DNA from: Amorphophallus konjac
Taxonomy: Eukaryota > Streptophyta > Magnoliopsida > Alismatales > Araceae
DNA: 64,000 nt
Reading direction: 5' to 3'
NCBI GenBank assembly: GCA_022559845.1
Contig: JAHNEJ010003186.1
Coordinates: 124,001-188,000 of the forward strand
In this document: one piece after another, positions 1 to 9,464 of the stretch
How positions within the stretch are numbered: position 1 is the first letter of the stretch
Layout of the letters: each line of letters begins with the position of its first letter
Position numbers and translations under genes: made by a program
The notes under the pieces: generated by a model
The model's database searches: none
The model's input: the letters and a program-made list of their open reading frames with translations, nothing else
Told to the model about the DNA's origin: nothing

Positions 1-338
1 GATCACAGAAGAAAATGTTACGTGGGAAATTGAAGGATCTACATCGGTTCTGGCGACGCGGTACGATTTGCAGGTGGCATTCACGGTGGGGTTTGGAAAA
101 CTGGGAAGGCGGCAGACAGGGTGTGTGGGCCGACACCGTTCCCCAGGCACAACAAAGGGGGTCTAAGATTTGATTCCCTCCACCTTCCTCAGCTATTTGA
201 CTACTTGACCCCTCCTCATATCCTTTCACACCATCCCCCAATTCCGACCCTCATTTCTACCTGTCATCGTCTCTCTCCCTCTCCCTCTCAAGAGGAAGGG
301 GGATCTTGCTCTCCACCTTTTCTTTCTTCCTCCTCTTA
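1..338 (+). promoter_or_regulatory. 5' flank and probable 5' UTR of the trihelix gene
   Basis: This is the stretch upstream of the first in-frame ATG of the trihelix gene. It has an ACGTGG core near 20-26 of the kind found in G-box/ABRE-like sites. A pyrimidine-rich run (CTCTCTCCCTCTCCCTCTC, about 270-290) is typical of plant core promoters and leaders. I see no convincing TATA box, so the transcription start cannot be placed. An upstream TTG codon at 306 is in frame with the gene, but the ATG at 339 is the better start. Basis: seen in sequence; the regulatory meaning is inferred. Confidence 0.4.
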
Positions 339-739
339 ATGGAGGTGCACCATCTCCAGCAGCAGCAGCAGCAGTACCACCTGAACGTGAACCCTGATCC
401 GGGAGGAGGAGATGGTGGTGGCGGTAGTGGTGGTGTTAGTGGTGGCGGGGAGCGGGACCGCTTCCCCCAGTGGAGTCAGGCGGAGACGAAGGAGTTCCTC
501 GCCATCCGGGCGGAGCTGGACCGCAGCTTCGTGGAGACCAAGCGAAACAGGCACCTCTGGGCGGCCGTCTCCGACCGGATGGCCGCCAAGGGCTTCCATC
601 GCACCCCCGACCAGTGCAAGTGCAAGTGGAAGAACCTCGTCACCCGATACAAGGTGGGCTACCTACAAGTTGCCTCTCTCTCTCTCTCTCTCTCTCTAAT
701 CTAATAAATCTTTTGTACGGGTATCATATGAAGGGGTGC

Positions 740-783
<44 letters not shown>

Positions 784-1331
784 ATCTAATAAATCTTATG
801 GACGGGTATCTTATAAAGGGCTGCGAAGCCATGGAGGGGGACAGCAGCAAGCAGTTCCCCTTCCACGAGGACATGCGGCGGATCTTCTCCGAGAGGATGG
901 AAAGACTACTGAGCTTCGACGATGGGAAGCAGGGCGCGCAGGCCATATCGGAGGACGAGTACACGAACGAGCCCTGCGGGGCGGAGCCGGAGAGCAGCCG
1001 GAAGAAGAGGAAGGTCGGCGGCGGCGGTGCCAGCAGTAGCGGCGCAGCTGCTGAGAGGGACCTGGAGAGCATCCTCAGGGAGTTCATGCGGTGGCACGTG
1101 GAGATGGAGATGCAGCGGCTGCAGGCTGCCGAGGCGAGGGAGATGGAGAGGATGGAGAAGGAGATGGAGTGGCGGCAGATCATGGAGGCCCTGGCCATGG
1201 AGAGGGCCGAGATGGACAGGAGATGGAGGGAGAGGGAGGAAGAACGGCATGCGCGCGAGGAGGCGAGGGCCGAGCGGCGGGACGCGCTGGTGACGGCCCT
1301 CCTGAACAAGCTCGCACAGAAGGGCCTGTAG
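339..1331 (+). CDS. Trihelix transcription factor, GT-3-like (two exons: 339-653 and 819-1331)
   Basis: This gene encodes a probable nuclear DNA-binding factor of the plant trihelix (GT) family, which binds GT-type promoter elements. Joining the exons gives 275 residues. Exon 1 ends at an AAG codon before GT (654). Exon 2 begins at GGC (819) after AG, in phase 0. Residues 7-12 are polyGln, and a Gly-rich linker covers about 22-37. The trihelix domain spans about 41-108, with its three conserved tryptophans at 45, 74 and 97. The stretch at about 118-135 (FPFHEDMRRIF) matches the fourth helix of GT-3 proteins. A basic RKKRKV at 166-171 looks like a nuclear localisation signal. Residues about 186-270 form a highly charged coiled coil, usual for dimerisation in this clade. 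The size and one-intron structure fit GT-3a/GT-3b relatives. Codon use is strongly GC-biased, unlike the flanks. The family call is secure; orthology to a named member is not tested. Confidence 0.93.
654..818 (+). other. Intron of the trihelix gene, with (CT)n runs and a duplicated acceptor
   Basis: This 165-bp GT-AG intron separates the trihelix exon from the coiled-coil exon. It has two CT microsatellites, about 673-697 and 742-782. A 46-bp block ending at the 3' splice site (781-826) is repeated upstream at 696-741 with about 5 mismatches, 85 bp away. The upstream copy keeps an AG (732-733) followed by GGGTGC, resembling the true acceptor AG at 817-818 followed by GGCTGC. The pyrimidine runs give both acceptors a good polypyrimidine tract. 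Confidence 0.85.
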
Positions 1332-2858
1332 GAAGCTTCTGCTTCTCTTTCATGGCGAAACGATCTACGAGGAGGATGGCATGGGCTTCCTCCCCCCCAT
1401 GAAAGGGCTCGTAGTCGTGATCAAGCTGGAACCAACGCAGTTGGCAGAGGTTAGGGGATTTGCTCCCTCTCTCCCTTCTTCTCTTTCCTGAGTACATGAT
1501 ACGTTGTAGGCAGGGTGATGACCTTGGAATGGCTACGTAGATAGGCTGACTAATTAGTCTCCCCAAACCAGGCTTTTCGCAGGGCCGGGTCACGGCCATG
1601 TGTTATTCCTATCATGCTAGAGAGAGTCCTGCTGACATACATACATACATATATATACATATACATATATATGAAAATAGTATAAGTACATGTGATGGTA
1701 CTAAACATCCTATAAAATATTTCATTTCTCAAATACGGAGTTTTTTTGGTTGAGATCCCATGTGAAGATGATCATGTATCTCGGAGACCAGCCTGAAGCA
1801 AGGCCCGCAAACTTACCTTCTTTGAAATGTATGACATGCATCTCATGAAGACAAGTTTCATTCACATTCTCTACTGGGAACATGCATGGTATATATCCCA
1901 ACGTTGTAGTTGGTTGATTTATTGACTTATTTGGTCCGTGGATGTATCCTTCTTTCGCTCCTTGATTGATGATGAATAGATCACATGCCCTTGATTTAGA
2001 GTGTGCTTATGCCATCGCATGCTTAGAGTATAACTATTCTATCTAGTCTACTTTTGCATCATTTCCAAGAGGACCAATGTTGTCAGTTGCACAGAAGTGT
2101 CTCATGAATGAGTCACAACAGTCTGTCATCATCCTAAAGATGTGAGCAGTGGTCAAAACGTGGATCTCGTCAATTTTTATTTCCATGCCCTTACTTCTGT
2201 TGATTGATCTCACTTGAGGTCTAGTACATCGATATATGAGGAGGTACAGTGCATGTTCTTGAACAAGCACAAAATGGCAAAGTTATTGGACAAACGTTAA
2301 TTGCATTTTGGTTGTACGGAGGAGTTGGATATAGGTTGTGGAAACATGCACAAAATTAAGGTGAGATGGAACGAAGTCATGACACTTTTCTAGATGTTGA
2401 GGAAACAGAACATGATACATGCTCAAGGGATCGAGAAATGAAGGCTGCTTTAGAAGCTGGCAAATGATGGGAAACGGGCATATCGTACTTTCTTCTTTGT
2501 AAGGAATTAAGATCGCAGTTTGGGAGAAAGAGGACTTCCAAGCCCAACAAGAGAGGATGGAGCCTAAGAATTCAGCTCATGTGTGTTTTTTTTTTCCTTT
2601 TTAATTCAGCTCAAGTTACGCTCTTGCTCAACGGAAGAACGAGGCAGCATGAAGTTAGCAAGGAATTTAGATTTAGCCCACCCAATTTCAGATGTAGTCA
2701 TGTAGAATAGAAGGATAACAAAGTCTTCAGAATTGAACGCGTGGTCTCAGTGGATATGAGATATGAAATGCATATCTTCTACTCTAAATACTTAGATTCT
2801 CTTGTTCAGTGTTCTTTGTGTGCACGCATGCACTTTATCTGCGTGTGTGCGCGTGGCG

Positions 2859-2859
<1 letters not shown>
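1332..2859 (+). other. 3' flank of the trihelix gene and intergenic DNA
   Basis: The first few hundred bases after the stop codon should hold the 3' UTR, but I cannot place a polyadenylation site with confidence. An (ATAC/AT)-rich microsatellite lies at about 1637-1672. I recognise no other gene, RNA or transposon end. Short open frames here have no domain or codon-usage support. Confidence 0.5.
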
Positions 2860-2894
<35 letters not shown>

Positions 2895-3044
2895 CATAGT
2901 TCCCGTGCTCTTAATGCACATATCACACACCATAGATAATTCCTTTAAATGGGATATTTGCCCGGGGTGGGGAGCCGGGGGGGGGGGGGGGGAGGGGGAT
3001 ATCCCCCCGTTAAATGCATCCACACCATAGATAGTTCCTTTAAA
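2860..3044. repeat. (GA)n, G-run and short tandem duplication
   Basis: A (GA)n run covers 2860-2892. A run of 16 G covers 2977-2992, followed by a 14-bp palindrome GGGGGATATCCCCC at 2994-3007. The segment at about 2911-2949 (containing CACACCATAGATA) is repeated at about 3010-3044, so the G-run sits between two copies of a ~35-bp direct repeat. Confidence 0.75.
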
Positions 3045-5644
3045 GAGTGTATTAATTTGGAGGACCAAGCTTCCATCACCAACATTTAGCTGAATTCTTG
3101 CTTCTAGGCCGAGTTGGGCCACCTTAATCCTTACGTTACAAGCACATTACCTCCAGCCCAGTAAGTTGCTAATCCAACCTTAGACTGGGTTTGAGTCACA
3201 GCTTAGTCAAAGGAATCCAATCTCATCCGAACATTTAATAGACTACAAGTATTAATGGTCCAGATGTTAAATTAAGTACATCTTAACTTTGATTACTCTA
3301 GCATACACGTAAACTATAGCAAAAAAAAAAAAAGGTCGATGTTTCTTGTTGTGCCTGAACATATAACACCTAGCTTCCCCCCCCCCCCCCTCTCACTCTC
3401 TCTCTCTCACTTTCTCCTTGTTTGAAGAATTAGTTCACGTATTCCTTGGTTAATGTTATATCAATTTCACCTTCATGCCATCCATTTTGACTTCTATCAA
3501 AGTGCGATTGGTAGCCTTAATTTAATAGCTGTTTCCTAATTGCATAAATTTTTGCAATGCAGTTAGTGAACTACTAACACACTTTCCATGGCGCCTTTGA
3601 TGCACGGATGCCCTATCCCAAAGTTTCTTTGATGAACGAATTGGAACCACCAGATGGAGCTGGGAGGTTGTGCTTCATCCTTTGACATTCTGTTGAATTT
3701 AGCTGGTCCCAGATGCTAAGAGGTTGCTTGTAACAACGACAATGACCAGGCCGTCGGCAGTTTGAAACATTCTTAACATTTAATGAATGTGCTTTGACCA
3801 TGTAGAGGCATTCTTCATTTTTGGAGCATCGTTTATGAAACTAATTAGGTTCCTGTAAATTTTTTATTCGATTAGTATTCACAGTACATGGCTGATTACC
3901 ATCTTTTTCCCTTCGTCCATTGATCTAGTTGTCCATGGAAGCTCACGAAATTAATATAGATCAATTTGAAACCTATTTCTGTTTTCTGTGGCAAGTTAAT
4001 GCTTTCAGTCATCTACAGCATTTAGGAAGAACTATCATGGAATACCAAATGTCTTTTTAAAACTATAATTAGTGAGGACATAATATTTTAGAAGAAGGCA
4101 TCAATCCATACAATGGGCTGGTTTAACTTGCAGCACCCAGTTTAAGAGATCGTACTAGCAATATTTGTCTATATACGTATTTTGTGCTTCTGGATCGACT
4201 CAAAGCATGATAAGAGAACTAACTTCTTAAGTTATATTCTCTACGAACTGATCATGGTTTCTCCCTCTACAACTCTCTGCTACATGCCTTACCGTATTAG
4301 TTGTGATGAATACTGCATCGGTGATGTGAAAAAGATGAGGTAAAAAAAGAGATAATGCTCCATTACGTACCCTTTGACTTAAGTTATAAATAGATCCATG
4401 GTCTGTACGTAGCACCTCGGAAATATGGTCTCTTTAAACTGCTATCAATTAGTCAGAGCGTGGGGGTAAGGTTGGCGCATGAAATATAGCAACTCATGCA
4501 TCTGATATTAATGGATCGATCATGTTCCTCGTAAATTTCTATAGTTCTAGATGACAAGGGCTGTTCACTGTTTTCTGATTAAACCGACTTAATTCAGTGT
4601 TATGATAAACCACCCCATAAACCATGACTTGTTTAACCGTCTATGTAGTTCTAATTAAGTATTTTATATGGCCGTCATCATATATATTAACACAGGTTGT
4701 AGGCTTGCAGCTAGCTTATATGCATTGGCTTAATCTATTTTACTAGTAACATGTAGCCATGAGATCTTTAATCATGTCTGATGTGGAGTCGTAGCTATGA
4801 AAGGTTTGATAAATATATTCTTAGCAGATTCTTGGCTCATGTGCATGTAATTATGTTCCATGGTCCAATGATTAGAGAGAGGCATCATTCTTTGTCCCAC
4901 ATATATATAAATATACATATACTATGGGCTGAAACGTTGGTGATGTCTCTGTCATCTTTAATGGAGATCTCATTTTCAGCATCAAGATGGAAGTAGCGTA
5001 GAAGGATCATCAGCACTAGGTTGGGTGCCAATCTGAAGATTCCACTGCAAAATTTCCTACGTTAATTGCTCACTGTAATAGATGGTTTCATCTTTCTAAT
5101 GCATGAATGCAAATGACTAACCATTGTCTCATGTCCCAAGAAGTTTGTTCCTTATCTTGTTTAGGGTGGAGAGGGGACATAATCGTAAGTTAATTAAGCT
5201 GTCCGATATCTACTCTTATGTAGAAACTTGTTGAATCCCGGTCTCCTTTCTATCTATTCCTTGAGCCCCGCTATGATCGAGGGTGATCCCCAACTTGTCT
5301 CAGGGATCGTACTCGATCTGTCTATTTTTACTTTATTAGAAAGGTTAATCCGATAATTAAAATGAGAGATAACTCTAAGTTAACCGACGTCACTTGTTTC
5401 ACCTCTAGAGGTAGAACAGAGTTAACCCTGCTTTGTCCCTCAAAGCTAACACATTGCCTACTAAAACAAATGAGATTAAAATTCAAGACATATCAATCCA
5501 GGAGATCCAGATAACCCTCCTTTTGTCTATCATCCATATCAAAGAGGGGCTGAAAATATCGATTTTGTATATTCTTTTAGTTTGTTCATATGTTGCTGAG
5601 CAATAATTCAGTTTGGGGATGCCTTCCGCAAGGCTAGACTTCAA
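3045..5644. other. AT-rich intergenic DNA, no gene recognised
   Basis: I see no supportable gene here. A C-run followed by CT repeats lies at about 3378-3415, and short AT-rich microsatellites are scattered through the stretch. Open frames are short and have neither GC-biased third positions nor recognisable domains. Confidence 0.5.
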
Positions 5645-5879
5645 GGGTCACTTTGATAACGGGTTAAGTTGGGTTAGGATGAGTTAACTGGGATCGGATA
5701 GGTTGTTCCTTGTTTGATAATTTTTTTCTTAACCCAGGTCGGATAGGGTTAAATTGGATAAACTCATTCCTAGAAAATAGGTGGAATGAGTTAATCCACT
5801 CGGGTTAGGGTTAGGGGTGGGATGAGTTAACCCGGGTAAGCCACCCGCCCCTAACCTAACCCATTATCAAAGTGGCCCC
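5645..5879. mobile_element. MITE with ~30-bp terminal inverted repeats
   Basis: The left end GGGTCACTTTGATAACGGG matches the reverse complement of the right end (CCCATTATCAAAGTGGCCCC) with few mismatches, and similarity continues into the GGGTTARG tracts on both sides. The element is about 235 bp with no coding capacity. Repeated GGGTTA/TAACCC motifs make the interior partly palindromic. I could not fix a clean target-site duplication, so the superfamily is unassigned. Confidence 0.75.
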
Positions 5880-7459
5880 AAGTATTTTTTTTGCCCCTTT
5901 TAGATGTTTATATATATATAGTTAAGGCATCATGCAAACCAAACATTCCTTTATTTTTATACAAAGGTATTTATCCGTCGTTTTCTATTTCACCAGGGTG
6001 TAACCGGGGACGCCACCACATTTCAGCTCAAAAGCTAATGAGGAGAGAGGTCCAGATCTATGTAGCGATCAATGTGCATATATATATATATATAGTTCAC
6101 TTGTGCACAATTGACATATATAGGTGATAGGAGTAACGTATGCTAGCATGACTCTTGTTTATGTCGATTTCGCAAAGAAATTGTCATGCAGGTTTTGTGT
6201 GCTGTCACAAAAAGCCGTAATATTATTTTCATGACGTTTTACTATATTTTATGTCAAAATAAATAGCTCCATGGGCGACTTTGATATATATATCAGGGTC
6301 AACAACATTCACCTTAAAATCAACTATATATGCGAAGTGGAGAGATCTAGTAAATCCACATGAAGTGACACGAGCCCTTTTATATATACAAATAATTAAT
6401 TAATGTGAAAATATTGACCAAATTAACTAACGTTTGAAAACCCATAACCCAGAACAACTCTGGTAAAATTAACCTTTTAACCATGTGAATCTGTGCAGGT
6501 TATTAAGTGGTAATCACCTACTACCATGCAAGAGTGGGCAGAGAGATTAGGGTTCTTCTAGCGTGCCGAACGAAAATTAGAGTGCAACGTCGACCTTCAC
6601 GCTAGTTAGGCTAAAAGGATAGTGTATATATATATATATATATATCTATATATACATATGCATATATATCTCCTCCTTTATTATTATTATTATTTTTGCA
6701 ACTGTCTGATCATCATCGATCGAATGGTACGTACGAGCAGATATATAGGTCGAACTAAGCTCAACTTGATCTTTGTTTTTTTTCTAAAATAAAGAACTGC
6801 GTGCAGTGCCAGGTGACGCTGCAAGCCTGCCAAGTTGCTGTACTGTTGGCAGCTTCTAATGGAGTCGTGCCGAGATTTTGAACCAAAATAAATGGGCCTA
6901 AGGGCTCACTTGGTCCCCGACGGACTGAAGTAGTAGCAGCTTTCTCAATTGGATGCATTGGATCTCTTCTGTAATGAGCTGGATGGCATTATCGGCCCAG
7001 ATGTGCTCTCGACGAGACCATCCCCGACAAACCCTACAACCGACTCCCAGGGTCGGCCCTGTAATGTGGGATTGTTGTCTTCACGAAGATTTATTAAAAA
7101 GGAATACCCGACAAATCGGACAGCCAGCTAATTGTCTGTAACAAAGAAGAGTTAAAGACGGTTTCATTCTTCTCCAAAGAATGGACTCCTAGATGATTAC
7201 TGCCTGATGTTATTTATATATATATATATATATATGTAAGGGTCTTTGTTTGTACTTCATCAAATTGTGGGACAGGTGTGCAACAATTATAGGAGGATCG
7301 TACTGCATGTTCTACTTTTTTTTGAAAAAATTATTTGTATGTCCCTAAAATCTTTGAGAATTATCATCTCCAGCCCTACTGTTATAGTTGGGGTGCTCGA
7401 CACATGGATATGGCTTGAGAGCCCCAGGTCACCCACCACAGGTCCCTCTTCCTATATAT
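5880..7459. other. AT-rich intergenic DNA with (TA)n runs
   Basis: Microsatellites of (TA/AT)n lie at about 6079-6093, 6625-6656 and 7216-7236. The stretch at about 6790-7140 is less AT-rich and could be a low-copy relic, but none of its frames shows a family I recognise. Confidence 0.45.
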
Positions 7460-7686
7460 GCCCCTCTTTGATTGAAGAATAAGGTGGGTTATCCCATCCT
7501 TATTCACGCTAATTGATTTGGTTGCAGAAATAAGGTATTCCGACAAAAATGTGGGTTAAACATATTCTAGTAAAAGGGTGGAATAAGTTAACCCGAATAC
7601 AATCAAAATAATATTGTTTATTTTTTGATACACCATAACCCGGGTTATGATATCCCCCTTAATCTATTCTCCAATCAAAGAGGGCC
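7460..7686. mobile_element. MITE with CCCTCTTTGATTG-type inverted ends
   Basis: The left end (CCCCTCTTTGATTGAAGAAT, from 7461) is matched by the reverse complement of the right end (ATTCTCCAATCAAAGAGGG, to about 7684). The length is about 227 bp with no coding capacity. Layout and interior (GGGTTA-type tracts) resemble the 5645-5879 MITE, so the two may belong to related families. It ends within a few bases of the subtilase relic at 7691. The target duplication is not resolved. Confidence 0.7.
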
Positions 7687-7690
7687 GTAG

Positions 7691-7996
7691 GGGGCACTCG
7701 ACCCCCACGCCGTTGTGAGCAAGATCGTCGTTTGCGATGGGGCATCAGCCCGCGAGTGCGGAAGGGCTAGGTGATGAAGCAGGCCAGTGGACTGGGCTTG
7801 ATTCTGGCCAACACTGTCATTAACGGCGAGGAGCTCGTGGCCAATAGCCACCTCCTCCCGACTGTCGTGAAGACTAAGCATCGGCCCATGGCCACCCTGT
7901 CCTTCGCCGGGACGAAGCTGGGGATCAAGTCGTCACTGGTGGTGGCCTTCGTTGTCCTCGCGGAGCCCCCACTTTCTCATACCGGAGGTCATCAAG
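7691..7996 (+). pseudogene. Subtilisin-like protease (subtilase, peptidase S8) gene fragment
   Basis: Intact plant subtilases are secreted serine proteases of roughly 700-800 residues. Only a PA-domain-adjacent piece remains here. Reading three frames in turn gives family landmarks in the right order. SKIVVCDGASAR lies at about 7718-7753. LGLILANTVINGEELVANSH lies at about 7789-7848 with HLLP following. ATLSFAGTKLGIK lies at about 7891-7929. An SRSP..FLIPEVIK segment lies at about 7956-7996, matching the region before the catalytic serine. There is a frameshift near 7755, an in-frame TAG at 7768-7770, a probable small deletion near 7865 and another frameshift near 7945. The catalytic Asp, His and Ser regions are absent. 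High GC at third codon positions sets it apart from its flanks. The family call comes from motif recognition, not a search. Confidence 0.75.
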
Positions 7997-8390
7997 TTAA
8001 GGGTAGGTTAATAATTTTTCTTTGTTTAACTCACCTTGAGTTCATAATGGGGAGGGATCGTTGAGTCGTCTTAAAGATTTGAGGAATATTGAGATAATTA
8101 TCATAAAGATAAGAGATAGAAGGATAATCTTAAAGATTCTAGAGGTATACAGATAATTTTCCCTTTTCCTTTTCAATCATGAGATATATCTTCCATTCAA
8201 GTCATAGGACATACATATACAAGAAGATAGCAATAAACCACCACCATCAAAGCAAGCAAACCCAAACTTACAAAAGCACAAACCCCAACCCACAATAATA
8301 GTACATACATTCAAGATAACAATAGCCTATCGAGAACTGCCTCTGCAGAAGAGGACAAAACCTCCCCAGGAAGAGGGGCTTCATCTGCAC
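7997..8390. other. Intergenic DNA, no gene recognised
   Basis: This AT-rich stretch lies between the subtilase relic and the hAT element. I see no subtilase homology or other feature beyond it. Its last 8 bases (8383-8390) are the left target-site duplication of the hAT element. Confidence 0.4.
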
Positions 8391-8937
8391 TAGGGCTGTC
8401 AATGGGCCAGGCCCAGGCCGGGCTTAGGTCGGCCCGGCTCGGGCCCGACTTATCAAGAGTAAGGCTCGAGCCCGGCCCGAGCCCAACCTATGTCGGGCCG
8501 GGCCGGACCTGATATTATGTAAAAATTTCAAAGCCCGACTAAGGCCCGGCCCGGCTCGACTACTTAAATAAAATAATAAAAATAATAAAAATTAATAGAT
8601 TTAATACTATAAAACTTACAATCTCACTAAATAAATTAAAATTTTGATATTAATTATATAATTTGTGTGAAAAGAAAATTTTAAAATTTTTAATTAAGTA
8701 ATATAGCATAAGTTTGACTAAATAGTTTTTAAAATTTGAAGTGAGAATAAAAAAAGTGATCGGGCCGGGCCGCCCCGCGGGCCGAACTCAAAGCCCGAGC
8801 CCGGCCCGCGAATCTAGTCGGGCTGGACTTTTAGGCCCGACTAAAAGTCTGCGGGTTGAAAAAGACCTTGCGGCCCGGCCCGAAATCGGGCCAGACCCGC
8901 GGGCCTGTCGGGCCGGCCATGCCCATTGACAGCCCTA
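8391..8937. mobile_element. Non-autonomous hAT element, complete, with 8-bp target duplication
   Basis: The element begins TAGGGCTGTCAATGGGC and ends with the exact reverse complement, giving 17-bp terminal inverted repeats. It is flanked on both sides by the same 8 bp, ATCTGCAC (8383-8390 and 8938-8945), which is the hAT signature. It is 547 bp with no transposase. Both ends (about 8400-8560 and 8760-8925) are packed with GGCCCGGCCC-like subterminal repeats, and the core (8570-8755) is very AT-rich. It would need a transposase from elsewhere to move. The perfect duplication and ends suggest a fairly recent insertion. Confidence 0.95.
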
Positions 8938-9114
8938 ATCTGCACACGAATGGCTACAAATATAATCTTGGTAGCTGCACAAGGAAAGGAGAGATCTTGG
9001 AATACACAAATGGCTACCAATTAGGTCGACTGGTGATGACAAGGTGCCATTTGAGAACGGTTGATGGGATGATTCCCAGTGTTTCAATGCTCCCAAATGA
9101 GTAAACGAGTAAAG

Positions 9115-9296
<182 letters not shown>

Positions 9297-9464
9297 AGCT
9301 TTAATTTGGATGTTGAAAATTTGGTTTTAAGATAGAAGGACAAGAAAACCTACCCTTTCACCTACTAGCATCATGAGAGCAGACTGGAAAATTTGGCAAA
9401 GCTTAATAAATTAGAATGCGGATTTTTTAATAATTTTCCCAGACAAGATTTTTAATTGGATTCC

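Noticed and set aside
701..1309. Long minus-strand frame opposite the trihelix gene
   Set aside because: Antisense shadow of a GC-rich, low-complexity coding exon with (CT)n; no domain.
922..1402. Other plus-strand frames over trihelix exon 2
   Set aside because: Arg/Gly-rich off-frame translations of the GC-rich exon; the trihelix frame has the splice phase and domain support.
5800..5870. Telomere-like GGGTTAGGGTTAGGG
   Set aside because: Only a couple of units, inside a MITE with inverted ends; not an interstitial telomere array.
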